A stretch of 64,000 nt of DNA from Puteibacter caeruleilacunae (GCA_005217565.1 SJCO01000005.1:124001-188000), one strand, 5' to 3'. Shown: positions 50,763 through 59,951, counted from the stretch's first letter. Notes: generated by a model from the sequence alone, not told the origin. Program-made: numbers and translations.

Positions 50763-51764
50763 ATGAGAAGAAGATCATTTATCAAAAGTATAACAATAAC
50801 AACTGGAGGTATTTTAAGCTTCGGTGCTTGCAGTGCAGAAGTAACTAAAAGTGGCACAGTTAGATTTGGCATTTCATCAGATATTCATAATGATGTAATG
50901 CATGACGGAGAATTTAGATTAAGAAAGTATTTATCAACAGCAGAGAGGGAAAATATCGACTTTTTAATTGATCTGGGGGATTTCTGCAATCCTGACGAAA
51001 AGAATAAGAACTTTCTGAAGATGTGGAAAACGTCAACATTTCAGAAGTATCATGTGCTTGGGAATCATGATTTGGATTATGCAACTAAAGATGAGTATGT
51101 TGAATATGTAGGAATGGAGAATAGATATTATTCTTTTGATGTAAAGGATTTTCATTTTATTGTATTAGATCCGAACAATTTATGTGTTGATGGAAAATAC
51201 ATTCCATATGGTAACGCTAATTTTTATCGAGATTCAAAACAGCGCGCACATGTTGATCCAGAGCAATTGGCCTGGCTGAAGAGTGATCTGAATAAGACCA
51301 ATAAAAGATGTATTGTTTTCTCACATCAAAGTTTTGAGAACCCTAGAGCATGTCAGAATAGGGATGTAGTTCGTGATATTTTTGAAGAGGCCAATAAGAA
51401 GGCTGGTTTTACTAAAGTGGTTGCTGCATTCAGTGGGCATGATCATACCGATTATGTGAAGGAGATTAATGGTATTCATTACATCCAAATCAACAGTATG
51501 TCGTATCAATGGGTTGGTGAAAAGTATAAATGTCCAGAAAGGTTTCCCGACGAGATAAATAAAAAGTATCCTAGTTTGCAGAAAACAGTTGTCTATCAGG
51601 ATCCATTATTCGCATTCGTTACTTTGGACGATGGAAAGCTGACTATTGATGGAGTAGACAGTAAATTTATTGAACCAGGTCCTGAAGAAGTTGGCATAAC
51701 CAGTGGCGAAATTCATGGTGTACCATTGGAGCCTCGTATTAGCGATGAGCAAATTACCCTATAG
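50763..51764 (+). CDS. Calcineurin-like metallophosphoesterase, lipoprotein/Tat-type leader
   Basis: A 333-residue exported phosphoesterase. The N-terminus MRRRSFIKS has the twin-arginine look, and a lipobox gives C23 (SFGAC), so it is probably a Tat-exported lipoprotein. The catalytic motifs of the calcineurin-like fold are in order: FGISSDIHNDV (35-45, D40 and H42), LIDLGDF (68-74, D73), VLGNHD (98-103, N101 and H102), VFSHQSF (about 181-187) and FSGHDHTDY (about 222-230). All metal ligands are present. It hydrolyses phosphomonoesters or phosphodiesters; substrate not predictable. It lies between SusD and two EEP-type genes, which together make PUL 3 a phosphoester-oriented locus. Confidence 0.9.
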   Translation: MRRRSFIKSITITTGGILSFGACSAEVTKSGTVRFGISSDIHNDVMHDGEFRLRKYLSTAERENIDFLIDLGDFCNPDEKNKNFLKMWKTSTFQKYHVLGNHDLDYATKDEYVEYVGMENRYYSFDVKDFHFIVLDPNNLCVDGKYIPYGNANFYRDSKQRAHVDPEQLAWLKSDLNKTNKRCIVFSHQSFENPRACQNRDVVRDIFEEANKKAGFTKVVAAFSGHDHTDYVKEINGIHYIQINSMSYQWVGEKYKCPERFPDEINKKYPSLQKTVVYQDPLFAFVTLDDGKLTIDGVDSKFIEPGPEEVGITSGEIHGVPLEPRISDEQITL

Positions 51765-51794
51765 GATAATCTGTATGCTTTAGAGTTTACACAC

Positions 51795-51836
51795 ATTATT
51801 TCATTCTCAAAGATAAAATATTGAGAATGAAATAAT
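51795..51836. repeat. 16-bp perfect inverted repeat
   Basis: ATTATTTCATTCTCAA (51795-51810) with its exact complement (51821-51836), 10-base spacer. There is no U-run on either side, so terminator function is uncertain; it could act as an mRNA 3' end or a binding site. Confidence 0.6.
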
Positions 51837-52015
51837 AGGTTCGGTCAGGTTAAAGTGCATTATAGTAGGTGATTATCAGTGTCGAAATGTCAAGTCCACA
51901 TTAATATTATCATTGATAATAGATTTCTTGCAATGAACATAGGTAATTCATTTTTTATGATAAACTTTGAATCTCTCTTTGAGAAATAAAAAATGTTAAA
52001 ATAAAATTTATAGAT

Positions 52016-53599
52016 ATGACTAAGCTATTAATTACACTCTCTTTTATTGTTTTATCTTTTGGTCTTATTTACGCACAAGAGCCTGAGATATTGGTAGATT
52101 TTGATTCTTCTACAATAATGTTTGAGGAAAAAGAAATTCCAGAAGTACCTGGTTCAATATTTGATTCACAGCAACGTGCATTTGATGCCGGTGTTACTGG
52201 TTTGGCAATTGATTTGTCGAAGAATGCAGCTTTAAGGATGCCTATAAAGCTTAAAGAGGAGTATGAACTTTCATATGGCGAGGATGATTCATATTCTGTA
52301 GAAGTTTGGGTGAAAACTATACCGGGTGCTCCTCAAGTAACTCCAATTGCAGGCAATAAAAAGAATAAGAACAAAGAAGAAGTAGGTTGGTTGATTTATG
52401 CAGATGAAGATGGTGGCTGGTCAGTCAGTATTAGTGATGGGCAGAATCAATATGATTATAGGCCGACTGTTCAACGTCAATGTATAAACGATGGATTATG
52501 GCATCAGTTAGGGATAACTGTTAATCGGTCAAAAGGTGAGGTGTGGTTTTATTTTGATGGAGTGAATGTTGCGATCTATAATACCCCAGGATTAACAGGA
52601 TTAAAAAGTAAATGGAGAACAACCCTTGGAGGAACGGCATCTAACTGGGACTACTTTGGTCAGTGGGAAGCTTTTAATGGTTATATTGATAATTTTAGAA
52701 TGTGGGATACTCATGTTGATGCAAATGAGTTCAGTAAAAGTTATCAAGCTGTTTTTCCGAATTCAAAACAAACAGCTTTAGAGACAAAACAGTTAAGAGT
52801 TTTTTCATGGAATATTTGGCATGGTGGACATCGTTTTGGAAAACAAGTGGGAGTACAAAGAGTAATTGAGACAATAAAGGCCACTAATGCTGATATTGTT
52901 ACTTTGATAGAAACTTATGGCTCAGGTGAGATTATTGCTGATGCTTTAGGGTATCACTTCTATTTGATAAGTTCGAACCTGTCTATTATGAGTAGATTTC
53001 CGATTAAAGAAACGATCAATGCTTTTCGTCCTTTTAATTTTGGTGGGGTTGTATTAAAGCTCGACGACCAGAAGGAAGTAGCTGTATTTGATACCTGGCT
53101 TCATTATTTGCCAGATTATAAGGGAAATATCATAAAAGGAGAGATGACAGCCAAACAGTTGGAGAAAGATGAGGAATCTACTCGTTTGAAGGAGATTAAG
53201 CAGATTCTAAAAGAAATAAAACCATGGATTGCTAATGCCGAAAATGTACCTGTGCTGATGGCGGGTGATTTTAATACAAATTCTCATCTTGATTGGATAG
53301 AAGAAACTAAGGAAGCTCATTTAGGTTATGTTGTGAAGTGGCCTGTGACCATTGAAATGGATAAGACAGGCTTTGTTGATAGTTATCGGGAGATTAATCC
53401 GAATCCATTGACTTCACCAGGATATACAGGGTGGCCTTTTACACGAAGAACAGGCCAGCGAGCAGTACAAAGTCGTATTGATTATATTTTCTATAAAGGC
53501 TCTTCATTACGAGCGTTAGAGTCAAAGGTGGTTGATTATCATCCTGTGATGTTTCCATCAGATCATGCAGGTATGTTTACAGTATTTCAAATCAAGTAA
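52016..53599 (+). CDS. Secreted LamG-EEP fusion (phosphodiesterase/nuclease-like)
   Basis: A 527-residue protein with a signal peptide (1-20, cut before QEP). A concanavalin/LamG-like binding domain (about 50-245, NDGLWHQLGITVNRSKGEVWFYFDG) is joined to an endonuclease/exonuclease/phosphatase domain (about 258-527). EEP catalytic residues are visible: N266 (SWNIWHGG), E299 (LIETYG), H363 (TWLHY), D418 and N420 (AGDFNT), D489 (RIDYIF), D516 and H517 (SDHAG). EEP enzymes cleave phosphodiesters in DNA, RNA, sphingomyelin or inositol phosphates. The LamG module suggests that it is anchored to a glycan or surface while the EEP domain cuts a phosphodiester. It overlaps in function with the next gene, which starts 4 bases after its stop. 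Confidence 0.88.
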   Translation: MTKLLITLSFIVLSFGLIYAQEPEILVDFDSSTIMFEEKEIPEVPGSIFDSQQRAFDAGVTGLAIDLSKNAALRMPIKLKEEYELSYGEDDSYSVEVWVKTIPGAPQVTPIAGNKKNKNKEEVGWLIYADEDGGWSVSISDGQNQYDYRPTVQRQCINDGLWHQLGITVNRSKGEVWFYFDGVNVAIYNTPGLTGLKSKWRTTLGGTASNWDYFGQWEAFNGYIDNFRMWDTHVDANEFSKSYQAVFPNSKQTALETKQLRVFSWNIWHGGHRFGKQVGVQRVIETIKATNADIVTLIETYGSGEIIADALGYHFYLISSNLSIMSRFPIKETINAFRPFNFGGVVLKLDDQKEVAVFDTWLHYLPDYKGNIIKGEMTAKQLEKDEESTRLKEIKQILKEIKPWIANAENVPVLMAGDFNTNSHLDWIEETKEAHLGYVVKWPVTIEMDKTGFVDSYREINPNPLTSPGYTGWPFTRRTGQRAVQSRIDYIFYKGSSLRALESKVVDYHPVMFPSDHAGMFTVFQIK

Positions 53600-53602
53600 A
53601 GA

Positions 53603-54532
53603 ATGATGAATAGGAAACGATTGACGAAGATCCTTTTGGTTGGTCTGATTTTGTGTTTTTGTTTTAACATTGAGAAGGCTTCAGGTAAGAAGAGTATAAG
53701 AATCATGACTTTTAATATATGGGATCCGGCAGATGTTCCTTTTTGGAAAAAGCATGCTGATGGTTATCCTGTAGATAGAGTTGTGAAATATTTAACCGAA
53801 GATAAGGCTGATATTTTGTTATTGCAGGAAGTGAGCTTGGAGTCTCAACCTGAAGATCAAGCTTATGAGCAAATAAAGGAGCAGCTATCAAAAAAGGGGT
53901 ATAAGTATTCAGCCTTTTACCGTCCTGATTATTCTTCAGGTAGAGGACTTGTAGGTTATGTTCCAGGAATGAAGAATAGTGGATATCCTTTGGCGATTTT
54001 AAGTAAGTATCCAATTGAAGAAACTTTTGCACGGCAAAAAGCGAATGATGTAACAATGGCGAAGGGTGTTCTTGGTGTAAAGCTAAACCTTGATGATAAG
54101 CCTTTATTTATCTTTACTACTCATCTTAGTATTGGCAGTAAGCAGACTGATGGGGAGATAGAACAGGTGCTTTTGCCATTTGTTGAAGATTCGGGTACTG
54201 ATTGTCGAATTATCGTGGGAGGTGATTTCAATAGTCCTCCTGCTGCAGAATATCCGAACAAGTCTGTCAAAATAGGAAACTATACATACAGTGCTCAAAC
54301 AACCCAGTATTTGTTGGATGCAGGTTTTAATGACTCATGGTATGTTATATCAGCATCAAAAGATATTGGAAAAGGTGCTAGTTGTCCTGGACAGGATGAT
54401 TTTATTAAACGTGTTGATCAGGTTTATTTTCGAGGAAGTATTGTTCCTCAGAATGCTTTTGTAAAGTGGAATTTATGGGAGAACATTGGGTTGGTCGACC
54501 ACGTTGGAGTTATAGTTGATTTTAAACTTTAG
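53603..54532 (+). CDS. Secreted EEP-family phosphodiesterase
   Basis: A 309-residue exported protein (signal peptide about 1-28) consisting of one endonuclease/exonuclease/phosphatase domain. Active-site residues in order: N38 (TFNIWD), E76 (LLLQEV), H174 (TTHLS), D208 and N210 (GGDFNS), D272 (RVDQVYF) and D299-H300 (VDHVG). This full set implies a working metal-dependent phosphodiesterase or sphingomyelinase/DNase-like enzyme. It is cotranscribed with the LamG-EEP gene (3-base spacing) and is the last enzyme of PUL 3. A long-loop terminator follows. Whether the substrate is nucleic acid, lipid or a phosphorylated polysaccharide is undetermined. Confidence 0.88.
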   Translation: MMNRKRLTKILLVGLILCFCFNIEKASGKKSIRIMTFNIWDPADVPFWKKHADGYPVDRVVKYLTEDKADILLLQEVSLESQPEDQAYEQIKEQLSKKGYKYSAFYRPDYSSGRGLVGYVPGMKNSGYPLAILSKYPIEETFARQKANDVTMAKGVLGVKLNLDDKPLFIFTTHLSIGSKQTDGEIEQVLLPFVEDSGTDCRIIVGGDFNSPPAAEYPNKSVKIGNYTYSAQTTQYLLDAGFNDSWYVISASKDIGKGASCPGQDDFIKRVDQVYFRGSIVPQNAFVKWNLWENIGLVDHVGVIVDFKL

Positions 54533-54559
54533 ATATATATTCCTGAAATAATTGACAAG

Positions 54560-54620
54560 AAGCCTGTGTCTGAATGATAATAGTATACACTGCTGTTTCG
54601 TTTCATATGCAGGCTTTTTT
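54560..54620 (+). terminator. PUL 3 terminator, long loop
   Basis: AAGCCTG (54560-54566) and CAGGCTT (54610-54616), 43-base loop, T6 tail. Confidence 0.6.
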
Positions 54621-54649
54621 ATTGATTTTAGCATATTTTCTGCTATTAT

Positions 54650-55276
54650 TTGAAGAAATTACTACATTTGGAGCAACAACCAATAGTTTTGATTTCGTTT
54701 GCAAATTCAAATATCATCGCAGGCTTAAGAAGAGGAGATGAGGGGATCTTCGATATGCTTTTTAAGAATTACTTTTCACGACTAACTTATTTTGCTCGGG
54801 AATTTGTTATAGATGAAGAGGTTGCAAAAAATCTTGTGCAAGATACTTTTGTTACTCTTTGGAGCAAACGTGAAAATCTGGCTGAGGAAGTTAATATTAA
54901 TGCCTGGTTGTATTCTACAGTAAAGTTTCATTGTATGAATCACCTCAGAACACTGAAGGTATCGGATAAATATAATGAGCGTGTTAAAATTAGTCAGACT
55001 CAGGCAGAGCTTAATTATTACTCTTTATCAGAACTTGATACAACAGATCTTACCTTTAATGAAATCCAATATATTATTGATCGTACTTTGGAGAGCCTAC
55101 CAGAACAGAGCAGGAAGGTTTTTTGTTTAAGTCGCTTTGAGCAAAAGAAAAATCGTGAAATAGCAGAAGAACTTGATATTTCAATCAAGACTGTTGAGGC
55201 TCATATGTCAAAAGGATTAAAGGCCATGCGTGTTGCTTTAAAAGATTATTTACCGTTAGTGTTGCCTTTTATTTAG
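54650..55276 (+). CDS. ECF RNA polymerase sigma factor
   Basis: Up to 208 residues. Region 2 (about 25-100) has DEEVAKNLVQDTFVTLWSKREN (55-76). Region 4 (about 143-195) has LPEQSRKVFCLSRFEQKKNREIAEELDISIKTVEAHMSKG. It is the head of PUL 4, followed by FecR, STN-SusC and SusD. There is no ATG before the conserved domain: the open frame begins with TTG 54650, but a TACATTTG -7 box lies inside it (54663-54670), so TTG 54668 or 54689 is more likely the true start if that promoter is used. Sigma activity would be released by the FecR at 55466. Confidence 0.9.
   Translation: MKKLLHLEQQPIVLISFANSNIIAGLRRGDEGIFDMLFKNYFSRLTYFAREFVIDEEVAKNLVQDTFVTLWSKRENLAEEVNINAWLYSTVKFHCMNHLRTLKVSDKYNERVKISQTQAELNYYSLSELDTTDLTFNEIQYIIDRTLESLPEQSRKVFCLSRFEQKKNREIAEELDISIKTVEAHMSKGLKAMRVALKDYLPLVLPFI
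54663..54670 (+). promoter_or_regulatory. -7 box TACATTTG at the sigma gene start
   Basis: Matches TAnnTTTG and is identical to the box at 30452-30459. It falls within the first codons of the longest sigma frame, which bears on start choice. Confidence 0.45.
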
Positions 55277-55361
55277 TTTTTTATTCTTCCAAGGTTATAA
55301 GTCTGTAGTGTTGTGATATAGCTGTGTGCCAGTATAATAGGGTTGGGTGTGCGTGATTCTG

Positions 55362-55394
55362 CTTATCCATAAATCTAAAAAATCAGTAATCTTT
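55362..55394. repeat. Imperfect octamer (AATC) array before FecR
   Basis: TC of ATC/AATC at 55366, 55374, 55383 and 55390 (spacing 8, 9, 7), 70 bases before the FecR start. Related to the arrays at 25726, 28988 and 59952. Confidence 0.4.
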
Positions 55395-55465
55395 AAGAAA
55401 AAAATAACTTTACCGCATAGGGTAAAATTCAACGAGCTACATATACCTATACAAGAGGTTAAAAA

Positions 55466-56455
55466 ATGGAATTGGAAAAACTTATAAATCATATAATAAA
55501 TCCGTCCTCAGGAAATGAGGGACAACAATTGGATAAGGAAATCTTAAGTGATGCTGATCTGAAGAAGGAATATGCTCGCTTCAAAAATACAAGAGCATTG
55601 CTTACGAGTAAAGAGGCTTCATTCACTGATGAAGAAATCGGTCGGAATTTAATGCAGACTAAGAAGAAGGCTGGTATTGGACAGGGAAGAGTGCTTAAGC
55701 TATTTACAGAAACATTGAAGTATGCTGCGGTTGTAGCTATCACGCTATTGGTGGGATATCAGTTATTTACAAAATCAAATGGTTCACTTGAAGGACAAAG
55801 TTATAGTCTGGAGGTGCCTTATGGTGAAACAGCTTCGCTTAGACTCCCAGATGGGACAAAAGTATGGTTGAACTCTGGTTCTACTATTGATTATTCTGCT
55901 GCTTATGGCATCGATAACAGGAATATTGATTTGAGTGGAGAGGCTTACTTTGAGGTAACGAAGAATAAGAAAGTCCCTTTTGTTGTGAAAACCGATAAAA
56001 TGGATGTGGAGGTTACAGGTACTAAGTTTAATGTAACCAGTTATCCTGAAGATGAAGAGGTATATACTACGCTGGCTGAAGGAGGAGTGAATATTAAGAA
56101 TAAAGAGGGGAGTGTGATGCATGTGCTGAAACCTGGGGAACAGGCCGTGTGGGATAAGATTAAAGGAAAATCTATCGTTCGTAAGGTTAATTTAAAACAT
56201 TTTACCTCCTGGAAAGATGGTGTCCTGATTTTTGAAAAGGAACGTCTGGAGGTAGTTCTTCATCACATAGAGCGCTGGTACAACGTGAGGGTTGTATTGG
56301 AGAATGAATCGTTGAATAACGAGGTTGTTACTGGTGCTCTTTTGAAGAATAAGCCATTGCATCATATTTTAGATGTATTAGTAGAAAGTACAGATATAAA
56401 ATCATATAAAATAGATAATGACACAGATGAAAAGAGTTTGCTTTTTATCAATTAG
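55466..56455 (+). CDS. FecR-family anti-sigma factor
   Basis: A 329-residue anti-sigma. The N-terminal cytoplasmic part (1-83) is followed by a transmembrane helix (about 85-102, KYAAVVAITLLVGYQLF). The FecR domain (about 110-205) has LPDGTKVWLNSGSTIDYS and GEAYFEVTKNKKVPFVVKT. The C-terminal DUF4974-like domain (about 250-325) contains WYNVRVVLENESL. It pairs with the sigma at 54650 and with the STN-SusC at 56606. A hairpin separates it from SusC, as in PULs 1 and 3. Confidence 0.93.
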   Translation: MELEKLINHIINPSSGNEGQQLDKEILSDADLKKEYARFKNTRALLTSKEASFTDEEIGRNLMQTKKKAGIGQGRVLKLFTETLKYAAVVAITLLVGYQLFTKSNGSLEGQSYSLEVPYGETASLRLPDGTKVWLNSGSTIDYSAAYGIDNRNIDLSGEAYFEVTKNKKVPFVVKTDKMDVEVTGTKFNVTSYPEDEEVYTTLAEGGVNIKNKEGSVMHVLKPGEQAVWDKIKGKSIVRKVNLKHFTSWKDGVLIFEKERLEVVLHHIERWYNVRVVLENESLNNEVVTGALLKNKPLHHILDVLVESTDIKSYKIDNDTDEKSLLFIN

Positions 56456-56510
56456 ATAAATAGAGTTATTAACCAAATAAAAAAATGAATTAAAATCTTA
56501 AAAATGAGAA

Positions 56511-56539
56511 AGTCGGAGAAAGTACCAGTTTCCCCGACT
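56511..56539 (+). promoter_or_regulatory. Hairpin in FecR-SusC gap, PUL 4
   Basis: AGTCGGAGAAA (56511-56521) pairs with TTTCCCCGACT (56529-56539) at 10 of 11 positions. It lies inside the longest SusC frame, which supports the later start at 56606. Confidence 0.6.
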
Positions 56540-56605
56540 AGATCACGAATTTATTCGCAGGATTTTCTAGTCCTTTTAGTAAAACAAAAAATCCAGTTTA
56601 AAATT

Positions 56606-59600
56606 ATGAAAAAAAATGAAACTGACGTTCCTATTGGGAGGAATGTGACTAAACTATTACTTGTTATGAAGCTAACAGTGGTATTAACATTTCTTTTTAG
56701 TGTAAGTGTTTTTGCCGGAACTTACGGTCAGTCGGCCAAGGTTTCAGTATCGGCAGAGAACAAAGCTGTAAAAGAAATCTTAAAGCAGATTGAGGAGAAA
56801 TCAGATTATTATTTCTTCTATAAAACAGAGAAGATTGAGGAGCTAGGACTTAAATCTGTTAAGTTTAAAAATGCCTCAATAGATGAAATTTTGAAAGAAT
56901 TACTTGGAGATAGCAAGTTCTCGTATAAAGTGGTTGGCAATTATATCGCTATTAATGAGAAGGAATTGTCAGGTGTAAAAGCAGCACAACCAGAATCTAT
57001 TTCCGGTAGTATTACAGATCAGACTGGTGAGCCTCTACCAGGTGTGTCGGTTGTTGTAAAAGGTACAACCGTTGGTATAACTTCCGATTTTGATGGAAAT
57101 TATAAGCTTGATATTCCTGCCGATGTGACGGCTGATGTGTTGGTATTCTCATTTGTGGGAATGCGTACACAGGAAATTGTTATTGGTGGTCAGACTGTCA
57201 TCAACGTGAAGATGGCAGAGGATGCTGTAGGTTTGGAAGAGGTTGTTGCCATTGGTTATGGAACAAAGAAGAAGATGAATCTTACTGGTGCTGTTGCTTC
57301 AGTAAGTGCGAAGGAATTGGGTAGTCGCTCAATTACTAATGCTTCAACAGCTATTGCCGGTAAAGTTTCCGGAGTTTTGATTAATCAGAACACAGGAGTT
57401 CCAGGTGCTGATGGAGGTACTATTCGAATTCGTGGTGTTGGAACCTTGAACGATAGTAATCCACTTATATTGATTGATGGTATCGAAGGAGTTATGAGTG
57501 ATGTGAATCCTAATGATATTGAAAGCTATTCGGTATTGAAGGATGCGGCATCTGCTGCTATTTATGGGTCACGCGCAGCTAATGGTGTTATCTTAATCAC
57601 AACTAAGCGTGGTAAGAAAGGTAAGGTTCGTGTGAACTATACTGGTTACTATGGTATGATGAGTGCAACAAAATTACCTGATATGGTGAACAATTCTGTT
57701 GAGTTCATGGAGTTACGTAACGAGACTGATATAAATTCAGGTTTGTCGGCAACTTTTGCTCAGGAAGAGATCGATTTGTGGGCGAATGCAACGGATAGAA
57801 CAAAGTATCCTAATACCGATTGGGTTGATGTTTTATGGGGATCGGCACCTGTTCAGCAGCATAATGTTACTTTTAACGGAGGTGAAGGTAAAACCATGTA
57901 TAACTTCTCGTTAGGGTATTTAGATCAGGAAGGTATTGCTAAAGGATTTGATTATAAACGTTATAATATGCGTTTAAATTTGGATACTAAGATTAGTGAT
58001 GAATTCAACTGGGGAGTAAATATTGCTGCCAGTCGTGGTGACCAGAACAGAGCTAAAGCCGGAGATCATGAGATGATTTTGAGAACGCTTAAATCGGCTC
58101 CTATGGTGTTACCAAAGGATGATCAAGGAAGATATGGTGCAATGCCTAACTCTGTGTTGCCAAATGCAAGTGGAACTCCTAATCCGCTTTTAGATGCCGA
58201 AACCAGTACTCGCAATTCAGTGACTGACCGAGCAACATTTTCACTGTTTGCAGAGTTGGAATTGATTAAAGATTTGAAATTGAAAGGAACTTACGGATTG
58301 AAATATGTGAACCGTAATGATGATGACTTTACTGTTGCTACTCCAACATGGGATTTAGTTTCGGGAGAGATGCAGCCATTTAATGCAATCAACACAGTAA
58401 CCAATAAGAATACCAATAGCTTAAATCAAACTTTCTTTTCTACATTGAGCTATAAAAAACAATTAGAAGATCACGCTTTAAGTGGAATGGTTGGTTTCAA
58501 CCAGGAATCTTATCGTTCTGATTGGTTCAGTGCTAAAAAAGCAGGGCAACCTAATGATGCTACAGGAGAGTTAAATGCAGGTTCAGAACAGGACTTGGCA
58601 AAAGGATCAGGTGCTGAGTGGTCATTACGTTCTGTATTCGGTCGTGTGAATTACGATTATAAGAGTAAATACCTTTTCGAAGCTAACTTCCGATACGATG
58701 GTTCTTCTCGTTTTGCTGATGGAAATCGTTGGGGATTCTTCCCTTCATTCTCTGCAGCATGGCGTGTTACAGAAGAATCATTCATGGAAAATGTAAGTTG
58801 GATTGATAACTTAAAGATTCGCGCTTCATGGGGTGAATTAGGAAACCAGAATATTGGTAACTATGCATCAATTCAGAACATTGATTTAGGACAGTATTAC
58901 TCGTTTAACGATGCTTTAGTTCAAGGAACTGCTATTAACTCAATTGCAAATCCTGATATTACATGGGAATCAACTACAACTACCGATATTGGTTTAGATT
59001 TAGGTTTTGTGAATAATAAGCTATCGGTTGTAGCTGACTATTATTGTCGTTATACCAGAGACATGTTACTTCGTGTTTCTATTCCTTATTCAGTTGGTGA
59101 TGTTGAGGCTCCAATGCAGAATATGGGAGAGATGAAGAATACAGGTATTGAATTGGCAGTAGATTGGAGAGATACTAAAGGTGCTTTCTCATATGGTGTA
59201 AATGTGAATGCTACCTATATGAAGAATGTTGTTGAGAAATTAGATAAAGAATATACTGGTACTTATTTGCAGCGTGAAGGTGAGGCAATGAACTCAATCT
59301 TCTTGTTGAATAATGTCGGAGTATATCAGACTCAAGAGGAGATTGATCAGCATCTTCCTAATCGTACCAATTATAATCCTGCTCCTGGTGATTTGAAATA
59401 CGAGGATTTTAACGATGATGGTAATATTACAGAAGAGGATTACCAGATTATGGGTAAATCAAATCCTTCATGGATGTATGGTTTGAATCTAGATGCTTCA
59501 TATAAAGGTTTTGATGCAAGAGTATTCTTCCAGGGAATGGCTGATTTTGAATCGTTCTTAAGTTTCCAGTATGTTGAGCCTTACTTTAACAATTCAGGAC

Positions 59601-59950
59601 TTGCAACTTTTTGGAGAGATCGTTGGACTCCAGAGAATCCTTCAAAAACAATGCCTCGTTTGACTTATTCAAGCTACGCTCCTAACACATCTGCAGCTTA
59701 TCCATCAACATTCTACATGTATGATCGTAGCTTTATTAGATTGAAGAACGTACAGATTGGATATACCTTGCCTAAAGAGTTGACCAGAAAAGCATTTATG
59801 CAGAAAGTGAGATTCTATTTGAATGCTGAGAATCTGGTAACATGGACTAATTTTAAAGGATTGGATCCTGAACGTTACGAAACACAAGAACGCTTTGGTG
59901 TGTTCCCTGTTGCGAAGACTGTATCAATGGGTGTTGAGATCACATTCTAA
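56606..59950 (+). CDS. SusC/RagA TonB-dependent transporter with STN domain
   Basis: A 1114-residue outer-membrane transporter when started at ATG 56606 (MKKNETDVPIGRNVTK, then a hydrophobic signal ending FAGTYGQ). The frame can be extended to 56504 but that part covers a hairpin and lacks export character. Domains are STN (about 40-100, AVKEILKQIEEKSDYYFFYKT), carboxypeptidase-regulatory-like (about 130-215, ISGSITDQTGEPLPGVSVVV), plug (from GLEEVVAIGYGTKKK, with SVLKDAASAAIYGSRAANGV) and a barrel ending MGVEITF. It signals through FecR 55466 to the sigma at 54650 and pairs with the SusD 39 bases downstream. Cargo is inferred as a sulfated glycan from the following sulfatase. Confidence 0.95.
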   Translation: MKKNETDVPIGRNVTKLLLVMKLTVVLTFLFSVSVFAGTYGQSAKVSVSAENKAVKEILKQIEEKSDYYFFYKTEKIEELGLKSVKFKNASIDEILKELLGDSKFSYKVVGNYIAINEKELSGVKAAQPESISGSITDQTGEPLPGVSVVVKGTTVGITSDFDGNYKLDIPADVTADVLVFSFVGMRTQEIVIGGQTVINVKMAEDAVGLEEVVAIGYGTKKKMNLTGAVASVSAKELGSRSITNASTAIAGKVSGVLINQNTGVPGADGGTIRIRGVGTLNDSNPLILIDGIEGVMSDVNPNDIESYSVLKDAASAAIYGSRAANGVILITTKRGKKGKVRVNYTGYYGMMSATKLPDMVNNSVEFMELRNETDINSGLSATFAQEEIDLWANATDRTKYPNTDWVDVLWGSAPVQQHNVTFNGGEGKTMYNFSLGYLDQEGIAKGFDYKRYNMRLNLDTKISDEFNWGVNIAASRGDQNRAKAGDHEMILRTLKSAPMVLPKDDQGRYGAMPNSVLPNASGTPNPLLDAETSTRNSVTDRATFSLFAELELIKDLKLKGTYGLKYVNRNDDDFTVATPTWDLVSGEMQPFNAINTVTNKNTNSLNQTFFSTLSYKKQLEDHALSGMVGFNQESYRSDWFSAKKAGQPNDATGELNAGSEQDLAKGSGAEWSLRSVFGRVNYDYKSKYLFEANFRYDGSSRFADGNRWGFFPSFSAAWRVTEESFMENVSWIDNLKIRASWGELGNQNIGNYASIQNIDLGQYYSFNDALVQGTAINSIANPDITWESTTTTDIGLDLGFVNNKLSVVADYYCRYTRDMLLRVSIPYSVGDVEAPMQNMGEMKNTGIELAVDWRDTKGAFSYGVNVNATYMKNVVEKLDKEYTGTYLQREGEAMNSIFLLNNVGVYQTQEEIDQHLPNRTNYNPAPGDLKYEDFNDDGNITEEDYQIMGKSNPSWMYGLNLDASYKGFDARVFFQGMADFESFLSFQYVEPYFNNSGLATFWRDRWTPENPSKTMPRLTYSSYAPNTSAAYPSTFYMYDRSFIRLKNVQIGYTLPKELTRKAFMQKVRFYLNAENLVTWTNFKGLDPERYETQERFGVFPVAKTVSMGVEITF

Positions 59951-59951
59951 C

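Noticed and set aside
56504-56605. N-terminal extension of the PUL 4 SusC
   Set aside because: It covers a near-perfect hairpin and precedes the standard MKKN...signal-peptide start at 56606.
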